Assembly (NCBI GenBank): GCA_963828705.1 | Contig: CAWHGA010000054.1 | Location: 1-64,000, forward strand | From: CAWDJT01 sp963828705 | GTDB taxonomy: Bacteria > Desulfobacterota > Syntrophobacteria > Syntrophobacterales > Syntrophobacteraceae | Length of the DNA stretch: 64,000 nucleotides | Direction: 5' to 3' | Shown here: positions 9,876-19,369 of the stretch, in pieces | How positions within the stretch are numbered: the stretch's first letter is position 1 | How the letters are laid out: the number at the start of each line of letters is the position of its first letter | Made by a program: the position numbers and the translations under genes | Notes under the pieces: generated by a model | The model's input: the letters and a program-made list of their open reading frames with translations, nothing else | Databases searched by the model: none | Told to the model about the DNA's origin: nothing

Positions 9876-10881
9876 CAGGGCGCCTTCGGCGCTCCAGCGG
9901 CGGGCGTAAACGGTTGACGGAAAGCAACCCAGATTTGTTGCGGGACCTTGACAAGCTGGTTGATCCTATAACCCGTGGCGATCCTGAATCGCCGCTTCGC
10001 TGGACCTGCAAGAGTACAACGAGATTGACCAAAGAATTGCGAGCTCAAGGTCACCAAGTCAGTCAGCGTACTGTTTGGACGCTTTTGGATCAACTTGGCT
10101 ACAGTATGCAGTCGAACAGAAAAACGCGCGAAGGCACTGAACATCCAGACCGCGATGCGCAGTTTCATTATATTGCCGAGAAGGTTGAGCAGTTCCAACA
10201 GTCTGGTTTCCCAGTCATTTCGGTGGACACCAAGAAGAAGGAACTGATTGGGCGGTTCAAGAATGGAGGTCGGGAGTGGCAAAGAAAGGGCCAACCTGAA
10301 GAGGTGAATGGCCACGATTTTGCCGATAAGGAACTCGGAAAGGTGGTGCCTTACGGCGTTTACGATTTGACGCACAATCAGGGTTGGGTAAGCGTCGGGA
10401 TCAACCATGACACTGCCGAGTTCGCCATCGCGACTATTCGCCGCTGGTGGAAGCGCATGGGGATAAGACTCTATCCGCAGGCCAATGAATTGCTGATTAC
10501 AGCCGATGGGGGTGGTAGCAACGGCAGCCGCGTGCGCCTCTGGAAAATCGAAGTTCAGAAGCTTGCTGAAGAACTCGCCATGACCATCCATGTCTGTCAT
10601 TTCCCCCTGGCACAAGCAAATGGAACAAGATCGAGCATCGGATGTTCTGCCATGTCAGCGAGAACTGGCGTAGTCGTCCACTGGAAAGCCGAGCCGTGGT
10701 CGTAAACCTCATTGCTAACACACGCACTGAAAAGGGACTGACAATCCAGGCCGAAATAGACGATGCGTTCTATTCTACAGGCATCAAAATCCCAGATGAG
10801 GACATGGCAAAGTTAGCAATCATCCGGGATGAGTTTCACGGCGAATGGAACTACAGGATCTTCCCGAGAAACAACCAATAG
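9850..10881 (+). mobile_element. ISAzo13-family transposase remnant (5'-truncated, frameshifted)
   Basis: In-frame sequence begins with GRLRRSSGGGRKRLTE, then RGDPESPLRWTCKSTTRL, GHQVSQRT, the first catalytic Asp in VISVDTKKKE, the second in ITADGGGSNGSR and, after a one-base shift near 10,610, FPPGTSKWNKIEHRMF with the catalytic Glu, ending FHGEWNYRIFPRNNQ. This is the ISAzo13 (ISNCY-related) DDE transposase. The family's first ~80 residues are missing and an in-frame stop (TAA, ~9,849) precedes the remnant. With the truncation and the frameshift it cannot be active as read. No clear terminal inverted repeats were found. Its left edge interrupts the SecB-like gene. Confidence 0.8.
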
Positions 10882-10942
10882 TGTTCAGTTTATTTTTTCT
10901 AGCCTCCTTAGGTACTTGCGGGTGCTTCTTTCGACTGATGAA

Positions 10943-11239
10943 TCAACCATTGGAATACCTCTTGGCCTCTCGGCGATCTAGTGCCGTGCGTGCGTCGCTG
11001 GTCGGTGGTGGTGACAGCGAATCGGGATAAAGGCCTTCGCTGTTGAAAGCGTTCATCACCGCCAGTACCTCAATTTGATCGGGCTCAATGGGAATCTGTG
11101 CCAACTCCGCCAATCGCACCAAGTTATGGAGACGGGGTGCAAGGTCCTGGTTTACTCTGCAAACAAGGGCCTTCAACGCTTTCTCCAAAAACAGGTGAGC
11201 GAAAAACAGCCCGTGACGCACACGGCCGCGATCCACCAA
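10943..11239 (-). CDS. HEPN-domain protein, C-terminus probably frameshifted
   Basis: The frame holds RGRVRHGLFFAHLFLEKALK, the R-x(n)-H core and LEK.LKAL helix of HEPN domains, then LAPRLHNLVRLAELAQI and NAFNSEGLYPDSLSPPP, typical of the small HEPN partner of a MNT nucleotidyltransferase. HEPN proteins of this type are RNases or RNase-like toxins neutralised by their MNT partner. No MNT gene is visible on either side. The frame is open upstream to a stop at 11,297 without an ATG; TTG at 11239 is one possible start. The ending TALDRREAKRYSNG looks shifted relative to the usual YLDRAKEVFQWL-like tail, so a one-base indel near 10,985 is likely. Confidence 0.6.
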   Translation of the reverse strand: MVDRGRVRHGLFFAHLFLEKALKALVCRVNQDLAPRLHNLVRLAELAQIPIEPDQIEVLAVMNAFNSEGLYPDSLSPPPTSDARTALDRREAKRYSNG

Positions 11240-11739
11240 GTCTTGCGCTACAGCCCAATCTTCTATAAGCAGCAGGGCTCTTTTGGTTTGAAAAACTTAG
11301 GAATTTCTACCACATGGCAACGGCACGCACAAGGCTAACCCAACGATGTCCCTTGAGAATGACAAGGGGCTTGTCGCTGGCTTACGGATCGTCTTTAGCG
11401 ATCAGCAGGCCGCTCGGGGAATCTACGCTGGACGCAAAAGCCCCTCTTCCCTTGCCTCAGGTTCTTCCCCACACTATTCCCCACATAGTTTCAGCAAAAG
11501 CAGGTAGAATAATCCATGTCATGCTCCGCCAGTTTGATTGTTTTGAACTTGGTGAGGAGACCGGTGTGGGGAAAGATCTGTGGCCCTGGCGACAGGGTCA
11601 CCTTTGTCCGCAATCGCTGCCCTGGAATGGGCAGTCACAGAATCGTTCGCACACCGCTTGAATAGACCCGTGGCTACCCGAAGTGGAGTCCCATGCTGGT
11701 TATTGGTTGCATTCGCGCTGACGCATTAGAAGGAAACAT
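11240..11739. other. Intergenic stretch between island and PAS gene
   Basis: No open frame here has recognisable motifs on either strand, and no strong hairpin or promoter stands out. AGGAA at 11731-11735 serves the gene starting at 11740. This is the right-hand boundary of the accessory island. Confidence 0.4.
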
Positions 11740-13247
11740 ATGAACCAGAAGACATTCGAAGACGCTGAAGAAATCAGGATATGTCAGGGAGATATCGATT
11801 ATCAGGGCATTATCAAGCACATCAATGACGGCGTTGTCATCATCAGGGAGGAAAAGGTTGTCTTTGCAAACAACGCATTCTACGACATCTCTCAGAAAGG
11901 GCCCGAGCAAGTCATTGGAGTCAGATTTCTCAGACTTCATATCCGCTGCCGACTGGGAACGAGTGACCAGGTACTGTAAAGAACGCCTGTTCACTGAGAG
12001 TATGTCCGATACCATCGAATTTGTCATGCCAAGAAGGGACGGCGATGCGATCATCGAGATGAAGGTTAGCATTGTCGAGTGCGGGGGCAGCCCTGCAATA
12101 CTCGGTGCATTGACGGATATCACCGAACGTCGCAAGACTCGGTCCGATCTGCAAAGGGTCAAAGAACGGCTTGAGAGCATCATCCATTCCATGAATGAAG
12201 TTGTGGTCTCCTTGTCTCCACAAGATTATTCCATTCTCGCCATAAACCCTGCGGCTGAAGCGCTCTACGGGGTCCCCCTTAGGGACTTCACCAGCGGGGA
12301 GCAGCACATCGTGAGATTTGTCCACCCCGATGACACAGCACAAAGTGGACGAGTTTTATAAGAATCTGCCTGAAGCCGAGTTCGACGAACTCGAGTACCG
12401 GATCATCAGCAGGAACAAGACGCTCAAATGGGTTCTTGATGAAGGGCACGTTGTCTATTCACTCAAAGGGACTATACGAAGAGTCGACCACGTGATCAGG
12501 GATATCACCGAGGAGAAAAAAGCCATCGATGCACTCAGACAGAGCGAAGCGAAATACCGGGATTTTTTCGAATCGACGAGCGATATGGCCTTCACTCTTA
12601 CGTCACAAGGGCGTTTCATCGATATCAATGATGCGGGCCTGAAGCTTCTCGGTATTGCAAGCAAGGAGGAAGCACTGGCGAGCAACGTGGAGGACTTCTA
12701 TGTCGATCTCTCAGAAAGGGCGGGGCTCCTCGAAGAAATCTACGGGAAAGGCCATGTTGAAGGCAAGCAAGTGAAGTTTAAGAACAAGGCCGGAGATGTC
12801 ATCGAGGCCGCCATCACTGCACGGGCCAAGTTCGATGATTCCGGGAACATTCTCTACCACGAGGGTATCGTCCACAACGTCACCAAAGCGCTGGAGGACC
12901 AGCGCAATAGAGTACTCCGCAACGCTGCGGGAAGCATGTGCCATCACCTCAACACGCACCTTATGCATCTGCATGGTTCGACGGATGCCCTGCGTGAAGA
13001 GATGGAAACTTTAGATGCACTCATTGAGAAGATCGCTGAAGGGGAAAATCTCCACGAGATTGCCAAACATATGCAAGGGATCATGGAAGATATGCACCAT
13101 TTCTGTAAGGGTATAAGCGGTGCCTATGAAAAAATCTCACAGGTGACCAAAGCCTTCAACAAGGCCTGCCGATACAAAGAAGAATCATATGTTACCAGTA
13201 CGATCCTCGATATCTTCAAGGCCTATGGATACGAAGAAGACGATTAG
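11740..13247 (+). CDS. Multi-PAS signalling protein lacking a kinase ATPase domain, two frameshifts
   Basis: Joining frames near ~11,920 and ~12,345 gives ~500 residues. PAS 1 starts IIKHINDGVVIIREEKVVFA and ends in ILGALTDITERRK. PAS 2 starts IIHSMNEVVVSLSPQDYS and ends in VIRDITEEKK. PAS 3 starts FFESTSDMAFTLTSQGRFID and ends in IVHNVTKALEDQ. After that come about 110 residues with AGSMCHHLNTHLMHL, resembling the H-box of a histidine kinase dimerisation helix, but no N, G1 or G2 boxes follow before the stop. It may be a sensor that acts by binding, or a kinase whose ATPase module is lost. No membrane segment or signal peptide was seen, so it is probably cytoplasmic. A good AGGAA precedes the ATG. 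Confidence 0.7.
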
Positions 13248-13313
13248 AGATCATGGCCGCAGCCTGGCACAACACATCATGCGTCTACAGACCATTCGAC
13301 AGACATATGATAG

Positions 13314-13346
13314 ACAGCTCCATTCCCAAACTGGGAATGGAGCTGT
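13314..13346. repeat. Perfect 15-bp hairpin between convergent genes
   Basis: ACAGCTCCATTCCCA (13314-13328) and its exact complement (13332-13346) flank a 3-base loop AAC. It lies 67 bases after the PAS gene stop and before the converging DUF2950 gene. There is no T-run on either side, so it is not a standard intrinsic terminator. A REP-like element or mRNA-end stabiliser is possible. Confidence 0.6.
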
Positions 13347-13426
13347 ACCCGTGTCAACGCGCTTGGCGTCAGGAGCCACAAGGAGCTGGCGAGAAATAAC
13401 TCTGGCCCTTTGAGCATTTTCCATAG

Positions 13427-13525
13427 CGTCACCCCCGCCAGGGCGGGGGTTCGAAGCCGTTTGAAAAGACTGGATTCCCGCTTTCGGCCTGAGGCTTGCG
13501 AGGACAAACTTTGCGGGAATGACGG
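13427..13525. repeat. Dispersed intergenic repeat with short inverted ends
   Basis: The element starts GCGTCACCCCCGCCAGGGCG and ends TTTGCGGGAATGACG, with GGATTCCCGCTTTCGG inside. CGTCA/TGACG ends and internal TGGATTCCCGC...GCGGGAATGACG arms are typical of short non-coding repeats scattered between genes in many delta-proteobacteria. A partial relative appears at 52,386-52,418. It lies between convergent genes. Confidence 0.6.
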
Positions 13526-13616
13526 TTGGGGCCTTATTCATGGGCGCAAGTGCGCCGATGATTCCTCGGCGATTCCTGGCAGATCTGGACGTATTACGTC
13601 AACAGCCGTTACCGGC

Positions 13617-14629
13617 TCAGTTGTCTTTGCTCGGAGGCGTCAAATGCTTGTCGTCGACCTTGCGCCAGGTCTTGTCAGGATCGAAACTCAACATCTTTTG
13701 GGCGATGGCATGGGTGTTTTTGCCCAGGTTCTTCTCGTAGACGACACCGTCCTGATTCACGATGAAGGTCATGATCCCGGATGATCCATATACAGCTGGA
13801 TAGGCAACCAGCGCGAACCCACCGATCATATTGCCGTCGACCACATAATCGTAAGCCCCTCCTGGTGCATTCCTGCCCTGCGCCTTCAGGATTTTCAAGA
13901 AGTAGCCGTGGTACGGGGTGGGGTTATGACCGACTTTTTTCCCATAACCTTCCTTGCGGGCATTGGCCACGAAGGAGCCGAGGGGACTCTCTGGTTCCCC
14001 TTCCTTGGCTTTCCAGTAGAGCCCGTTCTTCTGATCCGGGTCACTGGCAAATTTCTGGGCGTATTTCCTCCGGCCGTCAATCTCGCGGATGATGTCCGCA
14101 TACTCATGCTGGGCATCTACGTAGGCCAGGCAAACCTGGATGGTACTGAGTTCATTTCTTCCAATCCGGCGGTTGAGCATCTCCTGGTGGCCTTTCCCGG
14201 TGTCGAACAGCCAAACGCCACGCTTCATCACAATCGGGATGGGAAACGGCCAGCAATTCTTACCCACTTCGAGCACCGCCCTGGCATCGCCTTCCTGTTA
14301 TCAATTGGTTCTTTTCTTCGCAGAGCTGGACGAAACGTTCCCGTCCAGCGCGGTCGGCCACCGGGTCACCCGAATAGACAAGGTCTTTGCCTCCCGGTCC
14401 GAGAATGGCCATCAACTCCTTCAGATCCTCGGCCTTCAGCGGCCGCGATCAGCGCCTTGACCGCTTCATCCGGGGACGCAAACGTTCTTTGCTTCGCAGC
14501 GGCTCTATCGGCAGTTTTCGCCAGCGCGCCGTCACACCAACCGGCAAAGGTTAGAGCGGCGGCGATGACAACGATTGCACCAATACGGCCCAACGGCCTG
14601 TATGCAGTATTCTTGAAAAAAGGGAGCAT
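13617..14629 (-). CDS. DUF2950 family secreted protein, two frameshifts
   Basis: ATG 14629 follows GGAGG by 8 bases. The product has a signal-peptide-like start (IGAIVVIAAALTFAGWCDGA, then ALAK), then FASPDEAVKALIAA, and after a shift near 14,436 AEDLKELMAILGPGGKDLVY. A second shift near 14,302 leads into NCWPFPIPIVMKRGVWLFDT, VDAQHEYA, PYHGYFLKILKAQG and NGLYWKAKEGEPESPLG. These blocks define DUF2950, an uncharacterised exported family. It is the last gene of a three-gene minus-strand operon behind DUF2092 and DUF3300. Both indels sit in otherwise well-conserved sequence, so sequencing error is likely. Confidence 0.75.
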
Positions 14630-14724
14630 GGTATCAACCTCCATGTGACCAAGATGCTGGTTTGCGGAGCTGCTTGCAACGAAGCTCAAGGATCGAAACC
14701 TGTTGCGTCAACGGGCCTCATGAG

Positions 14725-16023
14725 CTACCTGCGACCACCGCCACCATGGCCGCCACCTCCGCGGCCACCACCACCCTGGAATCCTCCGCGGCCACCGCCG
14801 CCGCCCTGAAATCCTCCGGAGCCGCCACCACGGTAGCTAGCTCCTCCGCCTGGGGACCCACTAAAACCGCCACCACGGTAGCCAGAAGAACCACTGAAAG
14901 ACGAACCGCGGCTCGTAGCTCCGCGTTGTGAATTCATCCTGGCTTGATCACCGCGTCCAGATCCTTCGAATGCCGTTCTACCGGCCCGCTCATACCCAGT
15001 TCCACGTCCATATGCCCCTCCCTCTTGGCGCTGCTGCAGCCCCTTGAGGGTGGAATCCGTCGTTGGTCTGGTACCGGTTCCGGCTCCGGTTCTATCAAGG
15101 GTGCGGGGTTGCCCAGGTTGTTCATGACCGCGGAAGTCTCTTCTGCTGTCAGCTGAACCTAATCCCTTCGGTCCATAAGGCTGCGTCCGTACAGCCTGGC
15201 CGCGGTAGGATGTCCCGGCACGGCTACTGGCAACACTGCTCCATTTGCTTGTCTGGATGTTGCGAGTCGATATGTTACTGCGGTTGATGTTCACATTGCG
15301 ATTCACGTTGATGTTGATGTTACGGTGATGCCAGTCCCAGTGCCCCCAGCCGTGACACCAAGCGGCGCCAACCGCTACCCCGGCGGCAAAACCAATGGCC
15401 CCGGCAGCCCATACCGCTCCTGGAGGGTAAAGGTAATAGGGTGGATATGACGGCCACCACCAGGATCCATACACCACCACCGGGTCGTAGGTGGGGATAT
15501 AGATCACTTCCGGATTGACCGGCTCAATCTGGATGAGTTCTTGTTCAACAACAACTCTCTGTTCCCGGGTGTCCTTCAGGTTGCCTTGCGCCCGGGCTTT
15601 GGCACGCAAGCTCTGAATGGTATCCATCACATCGTCCTGCTGAGCCAAAAAAGCATCTCCCAACCTTTCGGTCCAATCGAGCTTGTCGCTCATCATGGCC
15701 AACACTTGAGGGAAAGGCGCCAGGGCTTTCACGCTGAGATCCCAGTCCTTGCCATCTAGTGCGTTGTTGAGCGCATCTCCTTTGAGATAGCTGTTCTGAT
15801 TCACCCATCGTGCGGCCTCCGTCACCTGATCGGGGTAGGTAGCCGCCACCAAGATCTGCGCAAGCAGCGAATCAGCGTAGAGAGCGATCGGCGCAAGCAG
15901 CTGGTCCAGTTCCTGCTGGCTGACGGTCCGACCGGTACCGCCGGAACCCTGTGCCAGAACCCACGGCGGGGCCGCCATGAGCAAGACGAGGAACCCTATC
16001 AGGGTCCATCTGGTAAATGACAT
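14725..16023 (-). CDS. DUF3300 family secreted protein with Gly-rich tail
   Basis: 432 residues. A signal peptide (LIGFLVLLMAAPPWVLA) is followed by the DUF3300 core: LLAPIALYADSLLAQILVAA, TYPDQVTEAARW, VKALAPFPQVLAMMSDKLDW and PEVIYIPTYDPVVVYGSWW. A hydrophobic Gly/Ala stretch (GAIGFAAGVAVGAAW) may be a membrane segment. Then comes an Asn-rich run (HRNININVNRNVNINRS) and about 200 low-complexity residues ending in Gly/Arg-rich repeats (GGFQGGGGGRGGFQGG). The function is unknown. The composition suggests a cell-surface or envelope protein. It is intact and sits between DUF2092 and DUF2950 in one operon. Its ribosome-binding site (GAGAGG) lies about 14 bases from the ATG, further than usual. 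Confidence 0.85.
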   Translation of the reverse strand: MSFTRWTLIGFLVLLMAAPPWVLAQGSGGTGRTVSQQELDQLLAPIALYADSLLAQILVAATYPDQVTEAARWVNQNSYLKGDALNNALDGKDWDLSVKALAPFPQVLAMMSDKLDWTERLGDAFLAQQDDVMDTIQSLRAKARAQGNLKDTREQRVVVEQELIQIEPVNPEVIYIPTYDPVVVYGSWWWPSYPPYYLYPPGAVWAAGAIGFAAGVAVGAAWCHGWGHWDWHHRNININVNRNVNINRSNISTRNIQTSKWSSVASSRAGTSYRGQAVRTQPYGPKGLGSADSRRDFRGHEQPGQPRTLDRTGAGTGTRPTTDSTLKGLQQRQEGGAYGRGTGYERAGRTAFEGSGRGDQARMNSQRGATSRGSSFSGSSGYRGGGFSGSPGGGASYRGGGSGGFQGGGGGRGGFQGGGGRGGGGHGGGGRR

Positions 16024-16194
16024 TTGGATTCATGTTTCCTCTCCCCTTCACCCTTTCGATGCCGTTGGAGAACAAGGCAATGGATTCACCACTGGGACCT
16101 TCGCCCCATGAACACCCACGATAAAACCTGACTTCACATGTTGGCACTCCCCACAAGTATGCACGGGCTACCTTTCGAAGCCATCACCCAGAAA

Positions 16195-17004
16195 TCACTT
16201 TTTAACCCTATGTTTCTCGGCCCTCTGTTTCTCCGCCGCGCGCAACTGGCCCAGGAATGGGATCCGCTCCGTCCCCTCAGGCGGCGAGAAAACGAAGGAA
16301 GACTCAGGGATATCGGCACTGAGATTCCACTCGGAGAGCTGAGCCCGGAACTGCGGTTTACCCTCCTGTTTGCGATAGCTGATCAAAATCCGATAGGGCA
16401 GAGGTCGGTCTCCCTGAGCGATGAACACCTGGAAGTCCACCTTTTCGGTTGTCCCCGCCACATGATCACAAGGGACCCCGCCGATGCTGGCCTTGCCCAC
16501 ATAGACCAAAGAACGGACTTTTTTCGTTTTGACTTTGCCAAGACTCTCGGAGAACACCTGGCCCAAAGGCAGGCTAATTTCCAGCTCATCCTTGAGATGG
16601 TCAAACAGCTGGTCCAGATCGCCGGGTTTGAACTCAGAAGAGAAAACATTGTCTTTGGCGTTATAGATGATGACATCCTTGCCGTTGAAAATTAGCGTGC
16701 CCTTGCGACCGTCACGCGACTCAACATCGACGCGCATACGGTCGGGACGAACGACGGACATTTTGCGCATTTCGCCAAATTCGATTTTTTGGCCGGATTC
16801 CTGGACCACATCATATTCGGAATCAACGGTCACCGTGTACTGTTTTGATTTCTTCAAGAAATCGGCCATCCGTTTGAAGATTGCGGCGGCTTGATCCTCG
16901 GGCCGCGAACTGGCGGCATCCTCCTCCTTGGCACCCACCATGGTCGTGAACGTCAGAAGCGCCACAATCACTCCAAGCACCAAAAACCATCTCCTCATCT
17001 TCAT
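16195..17004 (-). CDS. DUF2092 family periplasmic protein
   Basis: 269 residues, start MKMRRWF with AGGAGG 6 bases upstream. An N-terminal signal peptide (FLVLGVIVALLTFTTMVGA) precedes AAAIFKRMADFLKKSKQYTV, RKMSVVRPDRMRVDVESRDG, TLIFNGKDVIIYNAKDNVF, SIGGVPCDHVAGT and VDFQVFIAQGDRPLPYRI. The layout resembles LolA/LolB-like lipid-binding beta-sheets of the DUF2092 family, so outer-membrane lipoprotein or lipid handling is possible (inference). It is the first gene of the operon DUF2092-DUF3300-DUF2950, with 171 bases to the next gene. Confidence 0.85.
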   Translation of the reverse strand: MKMRRWFLVLGVIVALLTFTTMVGAKEEDAASSRPEDQAAAIFKRMADFLKKSKQYTVTVDSEYDVVQESGQKIEFGEMRKMSVVRPDRMRVDVESRDGRKGTLIFNGKDVIIYNAKDNVFSSEFKPGDLDQLFDHLKDELEISLPLGQVFSESLGKVKTKKVRSLVYVGKASIGGVPCDHVAGTTEKVDFQVFIAQGDRPLPYRILISYRKQEGKPQFRAQLSEWNLSADIPESSFVFSPPEGTERIPFLGQLRAAEKQRAEKHRVKK

Positions 17005-17256
17005 CTATTACCTCCTATCTGTAAGTTTTCGCACCCCATGATTGTTCTCTAGTTCGCACTGTCCGGCCGAGATTAGCACCCCGCATTCTGACAGCACCGA
17101 GGCCACCAGCGGGGAATATTTTTGCATTCTATCGCAAGTCTCACAAAAACCGAAGGAACTCCTGGGATTGAGCTAGAATTCAATGGACAGTATCATGCCT
17201 GAGCAGAGGCTTCGCCAACGCCCGCAAGCCTCAACCGGCTTACCAACTCACCTCGT

Positions 17257-18529
17257 CTATGCAGGCACGGAAGTCTCGACGCTAAATAGCTTGGCGCCCT
17301 GCTTGATTCGGAAATGGCCATCCACGGTTTCCCAGATCCACCCTGAGTACCCGTAGCCACCTATGGGTTTGACGACAAGTGCTCCTCGCCACGAGGTGCT
17401 GCGCGGCTCATTGTAGGCCACCGTACCGAACTTGCCGAAGGTGTAGTCGGGCACCGGATGGCAGTAGTCTTCACCCTTTAAGGCATCCGCCACACCTTGG
17501 GCGACCTGGCCCCCGAACACTGCGGCACGCAGGCCGTATTTGTGATCTCTGGCTCGCGCCAGAACCTCCTGCGGCGTTGCGAAGCTCGAGGTAAACGCCA
17601 CGGGTCCGAACACCTCCTCGCGCATACCGAGCATGTCGTCGGTAACGTTCTTGACAACCGTCGGATCGACAAGATTCCCTGACTATGCTGCCGCCGACGA
17701 GGATCTCAGCCCCTTTCTGTACGGCATCCGCAAGCTGATTAGCAATTCGCCGAACGGCGAGACCACTGGCCACGGCCGATATATCCGTCTCAGCGTCGGC
17801 CGGATCGCCCACCACTAACTGTTTGACGCGATCTACAAAGCGCTCCAGAAACGATTCATAGATCGAACGGTGAATGAAAATCCGCTTGGGAGCCGTGCAG
17901 GTCTGCCCAGAATAGATGAATTTGGCCGTCACCAGATCATCAAGAGCGAGATCCAGATCGGCATCCGGGAAGACAATGAACGGGTCCTGGCCTGGCCCCT
18001 CGAAGATAAGTTTCTTGCCGCTTTGCTCAACAGCCTTTTGATAAGGCATGATGTTCTCATCGAAGCCGAATACCACCACTGCGGAGACGGTGGGATCTTT
18101 GAGCGATTTCTCAATGAAGCTCTCACCACTGCCCCGGTAGAAAGTGATATCCTCGCCAAAGATCGGCTGATACATTTCCTTGGTCAAGGCCATGACATCA
18201 TCACCCTTGGAGGAGAACTTCACATTCACCCGATTGCCCACCATGTAGATAGACGTGATGGCGGCATTCAACCAGGCACTGCCATTGTAGGAAAGGATCA
18301 AGGAAACGCTTGAGTCAGGCCCACCCAGAGGAACCCTGTCGGCAAGCAACCGCCTCGCCTCGTCATACATGCTCAAGCTATCAATGACCAGATCCACCTC
18401 CTTGACACTATCCTTGACGGTGAACTGCAGGTTTTTCACCGCCAGCTCCACCATCCTTGCCTTGCATTGCCCGAGCATCTTCGAAAGCAGAGAGACCTTA
18501 TGCAATCGCGCCTCGAAAGACATCACCAT
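17257..18529 (-). CDS. Aldehyde dehydrogenase family protein, one frameshift
   Basis: About 424 residues after joining frames near 17,680. Family features: LILSYNGSAWLNAAITSIYM (cofactor-binding region), VFGFDENIM, FEGPGQDPFIV, the catalytic Cys in YSGQTCTAPKRIF and MREEVFGPVAF, where Glu binds NAD(P) ribose. It is shorter than the usual ~480 residues because the N-terminal part is small. The general-base Glu region (ELGG in typical members) reads FEGPG here, so the substrate class is unclear. It would oxidise an aldehyde with NAD(P)+ in the cytoplasm. It stands alone between two long intergenic regions. Confidence 0.75.
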
Positions 18530-19357
18530 GCCCCCTTCTGCTGGTACCCATGATCAACTAGGCGGGTTCTGACCTTTTTGCTACGTTTTTTACACATGGC
18601 AGCAGCCATATACAGTACCTCCAGATTCTTAACTGATTTGGAAAGGCTATTGAAGCTCATCGAATCAAGACTTTTTCAGTCTGATCACATTTGAACCAAG
18701 CACCTTGAACTAAATCCATTACACCTTCTGTGGACGCTAATTGCAGAGGACGCCAGGAAGTTATACCCATCAAGGATGAGAAGTTGTGTTCTTCAGCTGG
18801 GGTCTCCTCTAGTGATAGACCTTCCTGGGTCTCGGTCCTTGCGGCAATGACGACCAGATCGGAACCTCCAGCTACATGATGCTCGCGAAGGAGAACATCC
18901 AGAAAGGTGCATAAGAAAGCAACGATTCAATCCTTATAGACAATACTGCGGTTGTTCAGCCAGTTCTCCGGCATTTTCTCTTAGCTCGTTTGAGGCGAGG
19001 TCAGCCAAAAGCCATATTTTCGCAGTCTATGCGGTGAACTATTGCGGCAGCACGTTCAACATCGATAGCAGGCACCAGGCCGTGGTTCCATGGCTGTCAG
19101 CATCACCTCCGATCTCTCCATGTGACGCTATTATTGCATATTCCATCATCTTGCGCCAAAAGTTAGATATGGAGCATGTTCGGATTTATGAAATTTGGTT
19201 GCTGCCGACTTCTCCTCGAATGAAGCATGCCAGCGACCGGCGACCTGGTCAATGCCACCCTCCTTCTCTCCTCGTCGCTGTCGCCTGCCCTTTTCAAACC
19301 AATCCTTTGAGAGTATAAAGGTCACGGAATCAATCATACGGCTGAAACCATCACTCA
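18530..19357. other. Long intergenic region without supported genes
   Basis: About 830 bases between a minus-strand and a plus-strand gene. Six frames give only short shadows without motifs, and no tRNA or strong hairpin was seen. Promoters for both flanking genes presumably lie here, but I could not place convincing boxes. Confidence 0.35.
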
Positions 19358-19369
19358 ATGGAGCATGCC

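Noticed and set aside
13617..17004. Long plus-strand open frames opposite the DUF operon
   Set aside because: They are shadows of high-GC coding sequence on the minus strand, with low-complexity translations and no motifs.
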